From: Streptomyces sp. NBC_00425
GTDB lineage: Bacteria > Actinomycetota > Actinomycetes > Streptomycetales > Streptomycetaceae
Assembly (NCBI RefSeq): GCF_036030735.1
Contig: NZ_CP107928.1
Location: forward strand, 5,766,001 to 5,830,000
Length of the DNA: 64,000 nucleotides
Direction of reading: 5' to 3'
Part shown: in pieces, positions 41,142 to 50,609 of the stretch
Layout: the number at the start of each line of letters is the position of its first letter
Position numbering within the stretch: position 1 is the stretch's first letter
Made by a program: the position numbers and the translations under genes
Notes under the pieces: model-generated
What the model was told of the DNA's origin: nothing
What the model saw: the letters and a program-made list of their open reading frames with translations, nothing else
Databases searched by the model: none

Positions 41142-41369
41142 CTAGAGCAGTTTGCGCGCGGCCCTCCTCAGGTCGTACTCGTGGATGATCGCCTTGGCGT
41201 GGCCGTACGCGAGGTTGTGCTCGGCGCGCAGCCAGCTGACCTTCTCCTCGAAGCGGAGAGCGGGGCCTTCGTCGACGGTGCGCAGCCAGTCGGCGACTTC
41301 ACGACCGGTGCAATGGGGGATGCGGGCGAGAATGTTGCGGTGGGTCTCCTCGGAGAGGACATGGGACAT
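41142..41369 (-). CDS. DUF4287 protein
   Basis: A 75-residue protein. SEETHRNILARIPHCTGREV, ADWLRTVDEGPALRFEEK and LRAEHNLAYGHAKAIIHEYD match the DUF4287 family, small helical actinobacterial proteins of unknown function. ATG 41369 follows GGAGG by 5 nt; an in-frame TTG at 41387 is less likely. Confidence 0.85.
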   Translation of the reverse strand: MSHVLSEETHRNILARIPHCTGREVADWLRTVDEGPALRFEEKVSWLRAEHNLAYGHAKAIIHEYDLRRAARKLL

Positions 41370-41472
41370 CGGCGCCTCCGGTAGCAAAGGGGATGTAAGC
41401 CGGTCCTCAGGTCACCGTGCCTGACTGTTCGCCCGTTGGCAACAGTCCCGCTGTGACGCGTAGTCTCGCGGC

Positions 41473-41784
41473 GTGGCTGATACGACGTCCCTGACCCGTG
41501 CGGTGGATCACTTCGCCGATCGTCTGCGCGCCGCCCCGCAGAGCCGGCTGCAGCGCGGCGCGGCCGCCGAGGCGCTGGCCCTGGCCAGGGAGTTGGCCCG
41601 GCGGACCCAGCTCATGGAGGAGCCCGGGACACCCCTGCGGGAGATGCCCGACGCCGGCATGTTCGCCGCCGCCGACCAGATCACCGTCGCCGCGCACGAC
41701 CTGGCCCTCGTGCTCACGGACGAGGGCCAGGTCGACGAGGCTGTGGAGTTGGTGGCGCAGGCGCAGAAGCGGGCCGGCGTGTGA
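41473..41784 (+). CDS. Small helical hypothetical protein
   Basis: A 103-residue all-helical protein from GTG 41473. AEALALARELARRTQLMEEP and ITVAAHDLALVLTDEGQV are amphipathic helices. It is conserved-looking in Streptomyces at this spot but has no named function. It converges on the 41806 gene on the other strand. Confidence 0.7.
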   Translation: MADTTSLTRAVDHFADRLRAAPQSRLQRGAAAEALALARELARRTQLMEEPGTPLREMPDAGMFAAADQITVAAHDLALVLTDEGQVDEAVELVAQAQKRAGV

Positions 41785-41805
41785 CGCCCGGGACCCGCAG
41801 GACGC

Positions 41806-42630
41806 TCAGAGGCTCGCTATGACGCGGTCCGCCAGGATGTAGACGTTGTCCCCGCCGCACTGGAACGTCAGGGTGTAGGCGCCCGAGATGCCCGACCCGC
41901 CCAGCAGGAACGGCGTCTGGCCCGCGGTCAGGGCCGCGGAGAGCCGTTCGGCCGTCTCGCGGTGACCCGGGGTCATGCAGAGCGTGGTGCCGTCGGCGAA
42001 GACGTAGACGTCGAGAGTGCCGAGCGGGCCCGGCCGGACGTCGGTCAGCTCGATCTGCGAAGAGGCGAGCTCCTCGAGGGCGGCGACCGTGCGCTCGTGG
42101 TCGTTCACGACGGGTGACTGCACCGGCACGAAGTCCGGGTGGGACGGGTGCCGGCGGCGGGCGGCGGCCAGTTCGGGGGACTCCCCGGCCAGTTCTCCGG
42201 CCAGCTCCCCGGCGAACTCGTCGGCGTCCGCGGCCGGCTCGGCCACCGACTCCAACGGCTCCAGACCCAGCAGGTCGGCCTGGCGGGGCAGGAACAGCTC
42301 ACTGTCCGGCAGGCCCAGCAGCGACGGGGCGTCGGAGGCGTCACGCGCCTCCTGGGCGGCCCAGAACGCACGCGCCTCGGCGAGCTCGCGCTCCCGCTCC
42401 TCCGCGAGCGCGTCGGCGACGGCGGCGCGTATCTCCGCCGCGTCGGCGGTGGTGCGGGCGGCCGGGACGAAGCCGCGCAGGTCCGCTGCGGCGTCCTCGG
42501 CGTTCCTGGCGAGCTGGAGGTGCAGGGCGGCGACCTGCCGGCGCAACTGCATGAGGGTGCGCAGGACGGCGACGCCCACGGCGCCCGTGGCGGCCGTGGT
42601 GACCAGCAAGGCGATCGGCATGGCGCTCAC
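41806..42630 (-). CDS. Membrane-anchored hypothetical protein
   Basis: A 274-residue protein from GTG 42630 (GGGAG upstream). Residues 4-25 form an N-terminal membrane anchor (IALLVTTAATGAVGVAVL), followed by a coiled coil (LRRQVAALHLQLARN, then ALAEERERELAEARA), an acidic Glu/Ala-rich linker with AGELAGELAGE repeats, and a C-terminal domain (ELTDVRPGPLGTLDVYVFAD and TLTFQCGGDNVYILAD). It looks surface- or membrane-associated. No function is known to me. Confidence 0.7.
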   Translation of the reverse strand: MSAMPIALLVTTAATGAVGVAVLRTLMQLRRQVAALHLQLARNAEDAAADLRGFVPAARTTADAAEIRAAVADALAEERERELAEARAFWAAQEARDASDAPSLLGLPDSELFLPRQADLLGLEPLESVAEPAADADEFAGELAGELAGESPELAAARRRHPSHPDFVPVQSPVVNDHERTVAALEELASSQIELTDVRPGPLGTLDVYVFADGTTLCMTPGHRETAERLSAALTAGQTPFLLGGSGISGAYTLTFQCGGDNVYILADRVIASL

Positions 42631-42828
42631 TGACGTACTCCCGGTTTCAAGTCGACCCCCGACTTCCTAGCATCAGCTTGAAGGGCGGACTATCCACCTG
42701 TCAGTGCGTAACGTCACGAAACGGGCAGGACTTTGGTCCTCCGGTTTACTGCCGAAAGGCGCTGAGCTGGGTGAACCCCTCCTGGGAGGGAGATAGGTCA
42801 CATCCTGGGGGAGATTGGATCACAGAAC

Positions 42829-42863
42829 GGCCCGGAGTCCGGGTGCTTTCCGGACTCCGGGCC
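42829..42863 (-). terminator. Terminator of the thiolase gene
   Basis: GGCCCGGAGTCCGG (42829-42842) and CCGGACTCCGGGCC (42850-42863) form a perfect 14-bp stem with a 7-nt loop just past the thiolase stop. Confidence 0.85.
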
Positions 42864-42905
42864 ATTCCGTCACAGCAGGTGCCGAAGCGGTCACTCAGGG
42901 GTGGG

Positions 42906-44126
42906 TCAGCTGAGGCGCTCGATGACCATCGCCATGCCCTGGCCGCCGCCGACGCACATGGTCTCCAGACCGAACTGCTTGTCGTGGAACTGGAGGGAGT
43001 TGACGAGCGTGCCGGTGATGCGGGCGCCCGTCATGCCGAAGGGGTGGCCGACGGCGATGGCGCCGCCGTTCACGTTCACCTTCTCCAACGGGATGCCCAG
43101 GTCGCGGTAGGAGGGGATCACCTGGGCGGCGAACGCCTCGTTGATCTCGGCCAGGTCGATGTCGTCGATGGTGAGGCCGGCCCGGCGCAGGGCCTGGTTG
43201 CTCGCCTCGACCGGGCCGAGGCCCATGATCTCGGGGGACAGGCCGGAGACGCCGGTCGACACGATGCGGGCGAGCGGGGTGAGGCCGAGCTCGCGGGCCT
43301 TGGTGTCGCTCATCACGACGACCGCGGCGGCGCCGTCGTTCAGCGGGCAGCAGTTGCCGGCGGTGACCAGTCCGTCGGGGCGGAAGACCGGCTTCAGGCC
43401 CTGGACGCCCTCGAGGGTGACGCCGGCGCGCGGGCCGTCGTCCTTGGAGACGACCGTGCCGTCGGGGAGCGTCACCGGGGTGATCTCGCGCTCCCAGAAG
43501 CCGTTCTTGAGGGCTTCCTCGGCGAGGTTCTGCGAGCGGACGCCGAACTCGTCCATGTCCTGGCGGGTCACGCCCTTCACGCGGGCGAGGTTCTCGGCGG
43601 TCTGCCCCATGGCGATGTAGGCGTCCGGGACGAGGCCGTCCTCGCGCGGGTCGTGCCAGGTGGTGCCCTCCTGGGCCGCGACGGCCGCGGTGCGGGCCTC
43701 GGCCTCGGCGAAGAACGGGTTGCGGGTGTCCGGAAGGCTGTCGGAGTTGCCCTTCGCGAACCGGGAGACCATCTCGACGCCCGCCGAGATGAAGACGTCG
43801 CCCTCGCCGGCCTTGATGGCGTGCAGCGCCATCCGGCTGGTCTGCAGGGAGGAGGAGCAGTAGCGGGTGATCGTGCAGCCGGGGAGGTGGTCCATCCCCA
43901 TCTGCACGGCCACGATCCGGCCGAGGTTGTTGCCCTGCTCGCCGCCGGGCAGACCGCAGCCGAGCATCAGGTCGTCGATGTCCCTCGGGTCGAGCTCGGG
44001 GACCTTGGCGAGGGCCGCCTGGATGATCGTGGCGGTGAGGTCGTCCGGGCGCAGGTCCTTCAGGGAGCCCTTGAAAGCGCGGCCGATGGGCGAGCGGGCG
44101 GTCGAGACGATGACGGCTTCGGGCAT
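42906..44126 (-). CDS. Acetyl-CoA acetyltransferase / thiolase
   Basis: A 406-residue thiolase starting at ATG 44126 ([15 protein letters not shown]); the longer upstream frame is not needed. The nucleophilic Cys90 is in [31 protein letters not shown] carries the His, and [13 protein letters not shown] the second Cys. It catalyses acyl transfer with CoA in fatty-acid degradation or acetoacetyl-CoA formation. It is monocistronic with a strong terminator. Confidence 0.93.
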   Translation of the reverse strand: MPEAVIVSTARSPIGRAFKGSLKDLRPDDLTATIIQAALAKVPELDPRDIDDLMLGCGLPGGEQGNNLGRIVAVQMGMDHLPGCTITRYCSSSLQTSRMALHAIKAGEGDVFISAGVEMVSRFAKGNSDSLPDTRNPFFAEAEARTAAVAAQEGTTWHDPREDGLVPDAYIAMGQTAENLARVKGVTRQDMDEFGVRSQNLAEEALKNGFWEREITPVTLPDGTVVSKDDGPRAGVTLEGVQGLKPVFRPDGLVTAGNCCPLNDGAAAVVVMSDTKARELGLTPLARIVSTGVSGLSPEIMGLGPVEASNQALRRAGLTIDDIDLAEINEAFAAQVIPSYRDLGIPLEKVNVNGGAIAVGHPFGMTGARITGTLVNSLQFHDKQFGLETMCVGGGQGMAMVIERLS

Positions 44127-44429
44127 CACGGCTCCATTGGCGAGATTCGTACGGGGACGGCTTCCTGGGAAGTTACCCGTACGTATGGCCTGGGTCACTG
44201 GTGTCGCGGTGTGACCCTGGCCGCAATTTACTAAGCGCTTGCTTTGGCCTTCGGCGGTGGGGCGGGATTGTGCCGGTGGGGCGCGGACCCCGGGGGCTGC
44301 GCCCCCGGACCCCCTACGGCCCTGAACGGGCCTCGTCCTCAAACTCCCCCAGAGGGGCGCCCCCAGACGGGCTGACTGGCGTGCCGAGGGTCCGGCCGGC
44401 GTCGGACGGACGGGTTGGCGGGCCGGGGG
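44127..44429. repeat. Intergenic GC-rich Streptomyces element
   Basis: About 300 bp without a gene. CCCCGGGGGCTGCGCCCCCGG (44289-44309 region) is followed by CTCGTCCTCAAACTCCCCC and AGACGGGCTGAC, a combination often seen between Streptomyces genes. It may act as a terminator for the minus-strand hydrolase gene. Confidence 0.4.
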
Positions 44430-45458
44430 TCAGGCGTTGGTCGGGGAGGTCGGTTCCGATTCCGACACCCGCCGCCGGCGCCGGCGCTTCAGGAGGGCCC
44501 AGGGGCCCCGGGGGCCCGTCGGCATCGCGGCCGTCACCTCGGTGCCGGGCTCCGAGGCCGCTTCCGCCGCCGCACGGGCGACCGGCAGGAAGCCCTCGTG
44601 GCGGGAGGCGTCCGGGCGTTCCTCGTCGGCCGGCCACAGGCCGAGCGCCGCACAGACCGTGGGGAGGACCGCCATCGCGGCCGTCGCGTACCCCTCCGCC
44701 GACGGGTGGTAGTGGTCGGGGCCGAACAGCTCACGCGGATTCGCCTCGAACTCGGGGCCGAGCAGGTCGCCCAGCGACACCGTGCGACCGCCCTGCTCGA
44801 CGGTGCCGATCGTCTGGGCCGCCGCCAGCTGGCGGGAGGCCCGGCGGGCCAGCCAGCGCAGCGGCTGTTGGACCGGCTCGATGGTGCCAAGGTCGGGGCA
44901 GGTGCCCACGACGACCTCCGCGCCGGCCGTGCGCAGCCGCCGCACCGCCGCGGACAGATGCCGCACCGAGCGCGTCGGAGGCATCCGGTGGGTCACGTCG
45001 TTCGCGCCGATCATGATCACGCAGACGTCGGGCGCCCCGTCGGTGTCCGACAGGACCAGCGCGACCTGCCGGTCGAGATCGTCGGACTGGGCCCCCGGCA
45101 GCGCCACGTTGCGCAGCTCCACGGGACGCTCGGCGACCGCCGCCAGCCCGGAGGCCAACAGGGCCCCCGGCGTCTGACCGGAGCGGTGCACGCCCTGGCC
45201 CGCCGCCGTGGAGTCGCCCAGCATCGTCAGCCGCAGCGGTTCCCTGCCGGGACCGGGGGCGTCATAGGCGACGCCGTAGCGGCCGTCCGCCTGGGGGACG
45301 TGCGGATGAACCCCGTTGCTCACCTGGCGTCGGGCCAGGTGCATCTCGGCCAGCACCAGTCCGGCCGCCGCCGCCCCGGCCAGCCCGAGTCCGCCGCCGC
45401 CGTAGGCCGCGCCGGCCGCGATGCGCCGGGCCACTCTCGCCCTCGACATGCTCGTCAT
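44430..45458 (-). CDS. SGNH/GDSL hydrolase, secreted or membrane-anchored
   Basis: A protein of about 342 residues. LTMLGDSTAAGQGV is block I with the catalytic Ser, VIMIGANDVTHR is block III, and DHYHPSAEGY carries the Asp-His pair. An N-terminal hydrophobic stretch (YGGGGLGLAGAAAAGLVLAE) after basic residues suggests a signal anchor. The C-terminus is basic and Ser-rich. ATG 45458 (MTSMSRARV) is preferred over 45521. Esterase or lipase activity is likely; the substrate is unknown. Confidence 0.88.
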   Translation of the reverse strand: MTSMSRARVARRIAAGAAYGGGGLGLAGAAAAGLVLAEMHLARRQVSNGVHPHVPQADGRYGVAYDAPGPGREPLRLTMLGDSTAAGQGVHRSGQTPGALLASGLAAVAERPVELRNVALPGAQSDDLDRQVALVLSDTDGAPDVCVIMIGANDVTHRMPPTRSVRHLSAAVRRLRTAGAEVVVGTCPDLGTIEPVQQPLRWLARRASRQLAAAQTIGTVEQGGRTVSLGDLLGPEFEANPRELFGPDHYHPSAEGYATAAMAVLPTVCAALGLWPADEERPDASRHEGFLPVARAAAEAASEPGTEVTAAMPTGPRGPWALLKRRRRRRVSESEPTSPTNA

Positions 45459-45619
45459 GCCTCGACGCCACCTCCTCGTGTCCGTACACCCACTCCTTGC
45501 CCCGTACGGACGGTCGCCCAATCTCGACGAGGTGTGAACATGCCGCTTCGGTCAGAGCCCGACCCGTACTCTGGCGTCACCACTACGACCACTGTTTTTG
45601 CAAGCAACCGGAGACAACG

Positions 45620-47008
45620 GTGCAATTCCACGACTCGATGATCAGCCTCGTCGGCAACACCCCGCTGGTGAAGCTCAACAGCGTGACCAAGGGCATCCGG
45701 GCGACCGTCCTGGCCAAGGTGGAGTACTTCAACCCGGGCGGCTCCGTGAAGGACCGCATCGCCCTGCGCATGATCGAGGCCGCCGAGCAGAGCGGGGAGC
45801 TGAAGCCCGGCGGCACGATCGTCGAGCCGACCAGCGGCAACACCGGTGTCGGGCTCGCCATCGTGGCCCAGCAGAAGGGGTACCACTGCATCTTCGTGTG
45901 CCCCGACAAGGTGTCGACGGACAAGATCAACGTGCTGCGGGCCTACGGGGCCGAGGTCGTCGTCTGCCCGACCGCCGTGGATCCCGAGCACCCGGACTCC
46001 TACTACAACGTCTCCGACCGGCTGGTGCGTGAGACGCCGGGCGCGTGGAAGCCGGACCAGTACTCCAACGCGAACAACCCGCTCTCCCACTACCACTCCA
46101 CCGGCCCCGAGCTGTGGGAGCAGACGGAGGGACGGATCACCCACTTCGTGGCGGGCGTCGGCACGGGCGGCACCATCTCGGGCACCGGCCGCTACCTGAA
46201 GGACGCCAGCGAGGGCAGGGTCCAGGTCGTCGGCGCCGACCCCGAGGGGTCCGTGTACTCCGGCGGGTCCGGGCGGCCGTACCTCGTCGAGGGCGTCGGC
46301 GAGGACTTCTGGCCGACCGCCTACGACCGGACCGTCGCCGACGAGATCGTCGCGGTGTCCGACAAGGACTCCTTCCAGATGACCCGGCGGCTCGCGAAAG
46401 AGGAGGGCCTGCTGGTCGGCGGCTCCTGCGGGATGGCCGTGGTCGCCGCGCTGCGCGTCGCCGAGCGGCTCGGCCCGGACGACGTCGTGGTCGTGCTGCT
46501 GCCGGACAGCGGCCGCGGCTACCTCAGCAAGATCTTCAACGACGAGTGGATGGCCGACTACGGCTTCCTCGAGGACGAGGGTCCGAGCGCCCGCGTCGCC
46601 GACGTCCTCAACGACAAGGTGCACGGCGCCATCCCGTCCCTCGTCCACATGCACCCGGACGAGACCGTCGGCGAGGCCATCGAGGTGCTGCGCGAGTACG
46701 GCGTCTCGCAGATGCCGATCGTGAAGCCCGGCGCCGGTCACCCCGACGTCATGGCGGCCGAGGTCGTCGGGTCGGTCGTGGAGCGGGAGCTGCTCGACGC
46801 GCTGTTCACCCAGCGGGCCTCCCTCGGCGACCCGCTGGAGAAGCACATGTCCGCGCCGCTGCCGCAGGTCGGCTCCGGTGAGCCGGTCGGCGACCTGATG
46901 TCGGTGCTCGGCACGGCCGACGCGGCGATCGTCCTCGTCGAGGGCAAGCCCACCGGTGTCGTCAGCCGCCAGGACCTGCTGGCCTTCCTGGCCAAGGGCG
47001 GGAAGTGA
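45620..47008 (+). CDS. cbs: Cystathionine beta-synthase
   Basis: A 462-residue PLP enzyme that joins serine and homocysteine to cystathionine. VGNTPLVKL and NPGGSVKDR hold the PLP lysine (Lys44), EPTSGNTGVG and GTGGTISGTGRY bind the cofactor phosphate and substrate. Residues from about 335 form a pair of CBS domains (SLVHMHPDETVGEAIEVL; VGDLMSVLGTADAAIVLV), the regulatory module of this enzyme. GTG 45620 follows GGAG; it is separate from the hydrolase gene on the other strand. Confidence 0.92.
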   Translation: MQFHDSMISLVGNTPLVKLNSVTKGIRATVLAKVEYFNPGGSVKDRIALRMIEAAEQSGELKPGGTIVEPTSGNTGVGLAIVAQQKGYHCIFVCPDKVSTDKINVLRAYGAEVVVCPTAVDPEHPDSYYNVSDRLVRETPGAWKPDQYSNANNPLSHYHSTGPELWEQTEGRITHFVAGVGTGGTISGTGRYLKDASEGRVQVVGADPEGSVYSGGSGRPYLVEGVGEDFWPTAYDRTVADEIVAVSDKDSFQMTRRLAKEEGLLVGGSCGMAVVAALRVAERLGPDDVVVVLLPDSGRGYLSKIFNDEWMADYGFLEDEGPSARVADVLNDKVHGAIPSLVHMHPDETVGEAIEVLREYGVSQMPIVKPGAGHPDVMAAEVVGSVVERELLDALFTQRASLGDPLEKHMSAPLPQVGSGEPVGDLMSVLGTADAAIVLVEGKPTGVVSRQDLLAFLAKGGK

Positions 47009-47458
47009 CGTCTGCGTGACAGGGGCCGTCACGGCGGGGAAACCTGCGGTGAACGGCCCCTCGGGGCGCTGAAATTCCGTTTCCCCACCGAAGTGGTGGA
47101 CTTCGCGGAAGTGGTACGCGCGCGTCACGTCCGCGCAGCACCCGGTTAACACGCGTCCGGCATATTTGTGGATGTCGGCAGGGAGCGGCTCCCCGGCCGG
47201 CACCAAAACGGCGTCACGGACCTCCGGAGCGGCTCCCGGACCTTCCACAGACGCCATGGACGCGGCGACCCGGCCTGACCCGGCCCGCGTCCCTCGCGGG
47301 GACCGCCGTCGTCCCGCCCCCCGGCAACGGGGGTGCGGCGGTCCCCGCGCACAGCTTTTTCGCGGTCGCCTTCCCCGTGCGCCGCCGTCCCCGCGCACGG
47401 CCTTCGCCTCACGTCTTCCCACGCGTGCACCCGGCCCGAGGGCGCCTTGTGGCGCCGC
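47009..47458. other. Intergenic region, nothing further recognised
   Basis: About 450 bp between converging genes. Apart from the terminator at 47022 it holds no convincing ORF or regulatory motif; frames here are GC-driven and lack ribosome binding sites. Confidence 0.6.
47022..47060 (+). terminator. Terminator after cystathionine beta-synthase
   Basis: GGGGCCGT (47022-47029) and ACGGCCCC (47053-47060) form an 8-bp stem with a 23-nt loop 14 nt after the stop codon. Confidence 0.6.
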
Positions 47459-47884
47459 TCACTCCTCCCAGTCGCCGTCCTTCGAGGAGCGGCGCCGACC
47501 ACGGAAGAGACCGGGATTGCTGCGGGCGGCCTGGACCACGTTGACGCCGACGATGCCCACCCAGGAGACGATCAGGCCCGGCAGGCCCTCGACGCCCGCG
47601 CCGATCCCGGACAGCGGGACCGCCAGCACCAGTGAGACGATGCCGAAACCGAAGCGCTCGCCCCACGAGTCCGTCGCCTTCGGCGAGCGGGAGTCGCGGG
47701 CCGCCGCCATCTGCTGCTCCGCGAACTGGCGACGCACCCGGCGCTCCACCGCGCCGTCGATGCGCTGGTCGACCTTCTCGAGGAACGAGTCCACCAGCGC
47801 GGACTCGTACTCCTCGCCGAGTTCCCTGCGGGTCTGCAGGGTGGCGTCCAGATCCTTCTTGAGGTCTGTGTCCCGCGCTTCCAT
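47459..47884 (-). CDS. Small membrane protein
   Basis: A 141-residue protein from ATG 47884 (GGAG seven nt upstream). A charged helical N-terminal half (DLKKDLDATLQTRRELGEEY, then QRIDGAVERRVRRQFAEQQM) is followed by two hydrophobic segments (FGFGIVSLVLAVPLSGIGAG and GLIVSWVGIVGVNVVQAA) and a basic tail. It resembles Streptomyces integral membrane proteins of unknown function. Confidence 0.75.
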   Translation of the reverse strand: MEARDTDLKKDLDATLQTRRELGEEYESALVDSFLEKVDQRIDGAVERRVRRQFAEQQMAAARDSRSPKATDSWGERFGFGIVSLVLAVPLSGIGAGVEGLPGLIVSWVGIVGVNVVQAARSNPGLFRGRRRSSKDGDWEE

Positions 47885-48116
47885 GGTGGTCTCCCGTCCC
47901 GTCATGGGACCAGGCTAGAGAGGGCGTGCGCCCGTCGCACTGGGGACAGCCCCCCTCTCGGGGTCGGGGCCGCCGGGGTCGCCTGGTCCGCGGTCCCGGG
48001 CGACGCGTCCGCGGCATGAGGCGGACGCCGCCGGGATCCGGCCGACCGACGACCCGCACCGGGGTCGGCCCCGGTTAGGCTGCTCCGTCCTGAACAGGCC
48101 TGGGAGGTCCTACACC

Positions 48117-48659
48117 ATGAGCAGCACACCGCCCTTTCCCGACCGGATCGAGCTCGTGGGGGAAGGCCTCGTCCTGCGCGACTGGACGGAGGCGGACCTG
48201 GCGGCGATGCCCGATCTGTTCGACCACCCCGACATCGCGTACTGGACGCCGATCGTCTCCCCCTTCGACGCGGCGGCCGCCCGCGCGCGGCTGGACCGGG
48301 CCCGGCGGCTGCGGGCGGAGGGCACGACCGTCCTGCTCGCCGTCACCGTCGACGGCCACGCACCCCTCGGCGAGGTGATGCTGCGGCGGACGCCCGAGGG
48401 CGCGGAGATCGGCTACGCGGTCGGCCCGGCGCACCGCGGCCGCGGGCTGGCCGTGCGGGCGGTGCGGGTCATGGCCGCGTACGCCTTCGAGCAGCTGGAG
48501 GTGGCACAGGTGGTCCTGGAGCTGGAGGCCGAGAACGCCGCGAGCGTCTCCGTGGCCACCCGGGCGGGCTTCCGCCTGCTCGGCGTCCCGCTGATCGAGG
48601 GGGAGGAGAAGGGGCGGCCCTACGCCCTGCAGACCTGGGGCCTGAAGCGCCCCGCCTGA
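48117..48659 (+). CDS. GNAT acetyltransferase (RimJ/RimL type)
   Basis: A 180-residue enzyme. LVLRDWTEADLAAM, IGYAVGPAHRGRGLAVRAV (acetyl-CoA loop with R-G-R-G-L-A) and ENAASVSVATRAGFRLLG match the RimJ-like acetyltransferase pattern. It is probably a protein or small-molecule N-acetyltransferase. The ATG at 48117 follows GGGAGG; it is single-gene with a large hairpin downstream. Confidence 0.88.
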   Translation: MSSTPPFPDRIELVGEGLVLRDWTEADLAAMPDLFDHPDIAYWTPIVSPFDAAAARARLDRARRLRAEGTTVLLAVTVDGHAPLGEVMLRRTPEGAEIGYAVGPAHRGRGLAVRAVRVMAAYAFEQLEVAQVVLELEAENAASVSVATRAGFRLLGVPLIEGEEKGRPYALQTWGLKRPA

Positions 48660-48665
48660 TCGCGT

Positions 48666-48754
48666 GCCCCGCCTGGCCCGCCTGGCCCGCCCGGCCCGTC
48701 TGACCCGCCTGGTCCGTCGGGTTCGCCGGGTTCGCCGGGCGGGCCAGGCGGGGC
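48666..48754 (+). terminator. Long inverted repeat with tandem GC-rich units
   Basis: GCCCCGCCTGGCCCGCC (48666-48682) is exactly complementary to 48738-48754, a perfect 17-bp stem with a 55-nt loop. Inside are CCCGCCTGG and GGGTTCGCC tandem units. It follows the acetyltransferase gene and may terminate its transcript. Confidence 0.65.
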
Positions 48755-48802
48755 TTCGGGCCTCCCTTGCTTGGCTGTATGACGTCATGCAGAGTGCGTG
48801 AT

Positions 48803-48815
48803 AGCTGAATAAGCT
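48803..48815 (+). promoter_or_regulatory. Operator-like site upstream of RpiR regulator
   Basis: AGCTGAATAAGCT, an imperfect AGCT palindrome, lies 43 nt before the RpiR-type gene. A reverse-complement relative (GCTGAATAGAGCT) overlaps the hutU promoter at 53417-53429. A TATGACGTCA palindrome precedes it at about 48779-48788. Confidence 0.45.
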
Positions 48816-48857
48816 CGTCGACGGCTCGGATCGCGGGCGGCTGAAGGGGGAGCGGGC

Positions 48858-49856
48858 ATGAGCGCGGAGACGGACGCGGGGACGGATGCGGGATCAGGAG
48901 CGGGAGCGGGGTCCGGGACGGGGCCGGCGTCCGGGACCGGGCCGAGGTCGCGTCCGGGGGCGGGGGCGGGGCCTGGGCCGGGTGAGCGTGTGCCGGGTGC
49001 CGGCGCCCAGGGTGCGGCACTGCCGGACAGCCCGGCGGCCCGGCTGCAGGTGCTCTTCGAAGGCCATCGGCTGACGCCGACCCAGCGGCGCATCGCGCAC
49101 AGCATGGTGCGGCGCGCCGCCGACGTGCCGTTCCTGTCCAGCGTGGAGCTGGCCGAGCTGGCAGGGGTCAGCCAGCCGTCCGTGACCCGCTTCGCGGTCG
49201 CTCTCGGCTTCGACGGCTACCCCGCCCTGCGCAAACACCTGCGCGAGGTCGCCCCCGCCGACCGGACCCCGGGCTCGGCCTCGTACAACGCCTACCAGCA
49301 GGCCGTCCAGGCCGAGATCGAGAACCTGCGGCACCTGGCCGAACTGCTCGCCGATCCGCGGCCCGTGCAGCGGGCGGGAAGGCTGCTGGCGGCCTCGCGG
49401 CCGCTGCCGGTGCTCGGACTGCGGGCCGCAGCCTCCCAGGCGTACGGCTTCGCCTACTTCGCCGCCAAGGTGCATCCCGACGTACGGCTGCTGCACGAGG
49501 GCGGCACGATGATCCACGACCGGATCGACGCCGCGGTCCGGGCCGGCGCCTCCGCGCTGCTCTGCTTCGCGCTGCCCCGCCACCCGCGGGAGGTCGTCGA
49601 CACCCTCGCCTATGCCAGGGAAGCCGGGCTGAGCGTGGTGACGGTCGCCGACTCCGCGTTCGCGCCGGTCGCCAAGGTCTCCGACCTGCTGCTGCCGGCC
49701 GCCGTCGGCACCGGGCTCGCCTTCGACACGGCGTGCGCGCCGATGCTGCTCGGGCGGGTGCTGCTGGAGGCGATGTGCGACGACCTGCCCGATGCACAGG
49801 CCCGGCTGGAGGAGTTCGACGCACGGGCGGCGACACGCGGCCTCTTCGTGGAGTGA
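48858..49856 (+). CDS. MurR/RpiR-family regulator (HTH and SIS domain)
   Basis: A 332-residue regulator. The first 55 residues are Gly/Ala/Pro-rich and atypical. LTPTQRRIAHSMVRRAADVP with FLSSVELAELAGVSQPSVTR is the HTH_6 domain (about 72-135), and residues about 175-310 (PLPVLGLRAAASQAYGFAYF, ALLCFALPRHPREVVDTL) form a SIS sugar-phosphate-like sensor domain. RpiR proteins regulate catabolic operons. The nearby hut operon and the shared operator-like motif make hut control plausible. The ATG at 48858 follows GGGAG. Confidence 0.88.
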   Translation: MSAETDAGTDAGSGAGAGSGTGPASGTGPRSRPGAGAGPGPGERVPGAGAQGAALPDSPAARLQVLFEGHRLTPTQRRIAHSMVRRAADVPFLSSVELAELAGVSQPSVTRFAVALGFDGYPALRKHLREVAPADRTPGSASYNAYQQAVQAEIENLRHLAELLADPRPVQRAGRLLAASRPLPVLGLRAAASQAYGFAYFAAKVHPDVRLLHEGGTMIHDRIDAAVRAGASALLCFALPRHPREVVDTLAYAREAGLSVVTVADSAFAPVAKVSDLLLPAAVGTGLAFDTACAPMLLGRVLLEAMCDDLPDAQARLEEFDARAATRGLFVE

Positions 49857-49940
49857 AGGCCGCGCCTCTCAGACTCGTCTCACGTTCGCTGACTACGCTG
49901 AACGGCCACGAGAGGGAGCCGGAGTGACGAGGAGGCGGAC

Positions 49941-50525
49941 GTGGCACGCGGAGGGCAGGGGCTGGCTCGGGTGGCCGTCGTCGTACGGGCCGGGGCCGCG
50001 CCGTTGTGGTGGTGCGGGGTGTTCGCGGCCGGGGTCGGGGTCCTGGTGCCCGGCCTGACCGGGCGGCGGATCGGGGTGTGGGCCGGAGCCGCGCTGTTCC
50101 TCGTGGCCGCGGCGGTCACGGCGGTGCGCGGCCGTCGTCGGTTCACGGAACTCGGGCGTGGCGCGGTCCGTGCGGGCAAGCACGACGTGCTCCAGGACCG
50201 GGCGGTGACCGTCCGCGCCTGGCGGCGCGGCCACCGCCGGTGGCTGCTGCCGGCCTTCCTCGCCGCGCTCGGCAGCGCGTTCGCCGTGCCCGCGGCCGGC
50301 GGCATGCTGCTCGCCGGCTGCGGGGCAGGGCTGTGGCTCAAGGCCTCCTGGCTGGGTCGGCGCGAGCGTGCCGACGACGCGCTGCTGTGGGTGCGCGTCG
50401 ACTGGCTGGACCGACGCGGCGGACGCCCCGCCGGCCGAACCGTCAAGGCGTACCGCAGCACCGGCATCGCGGCGGGCGACGCGGCCCCGGGCGGATCCCG
50501 CCGCCGCGCCGCCGCACTGGTCTAG
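49941..50525 (+). CDS. Small integral membrane protein
   Basis: A 194-residue protein from GTG 49941 (GGAGG upstream). Hydrophobic helices APLWWCGVFAAGVGVLVPGL, IGVWAGAALFLVAAAVTAV and WLLPAFLAALGSAFAVPAAG with a fourth AGGMLLAGCGAGLWLKAS suggest four membrane spans; the tails are basic. No family recognised. Confidence 0.7.
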   Translation: MARGGQGLARVAVVVRAGAAPLWWCGVFAAGVGVLVPGLTGRRIGVWAGAALFLVAAAVTAVRGRRRFTELGRGAVRAGKHDVLQDRAVTVRAWRRGHRRWLLPAFLAALGSAFAVPAAGGMLLAGCGAGLWLKASWLGRRERADDALLWVRVDWLDRRGGRPAGRTVKAYRSTGIAAGDAAPGGSRRRAAALV

Positions 50526-50582
50526 GGCCTGTCGGACGCGACCCAGGGCCTGTCGGACGCGACCCAGGGCCTGTCGGACGCG
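50524..50582 (+). repeat. 21-bp tandem repeat
   Basis: AGGGCCTGTCGGACGCGACCC occurs at 50524-50544 and 50545-50565 and partly at 50566-50582, directly at the stop codon of the membrane protein gene and before the converging roadblock operon. Confidence 0.85.
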
Positions 50583-50609
50583 CCCTGCGGACCTGACCCG
50601 CCGGTCAGG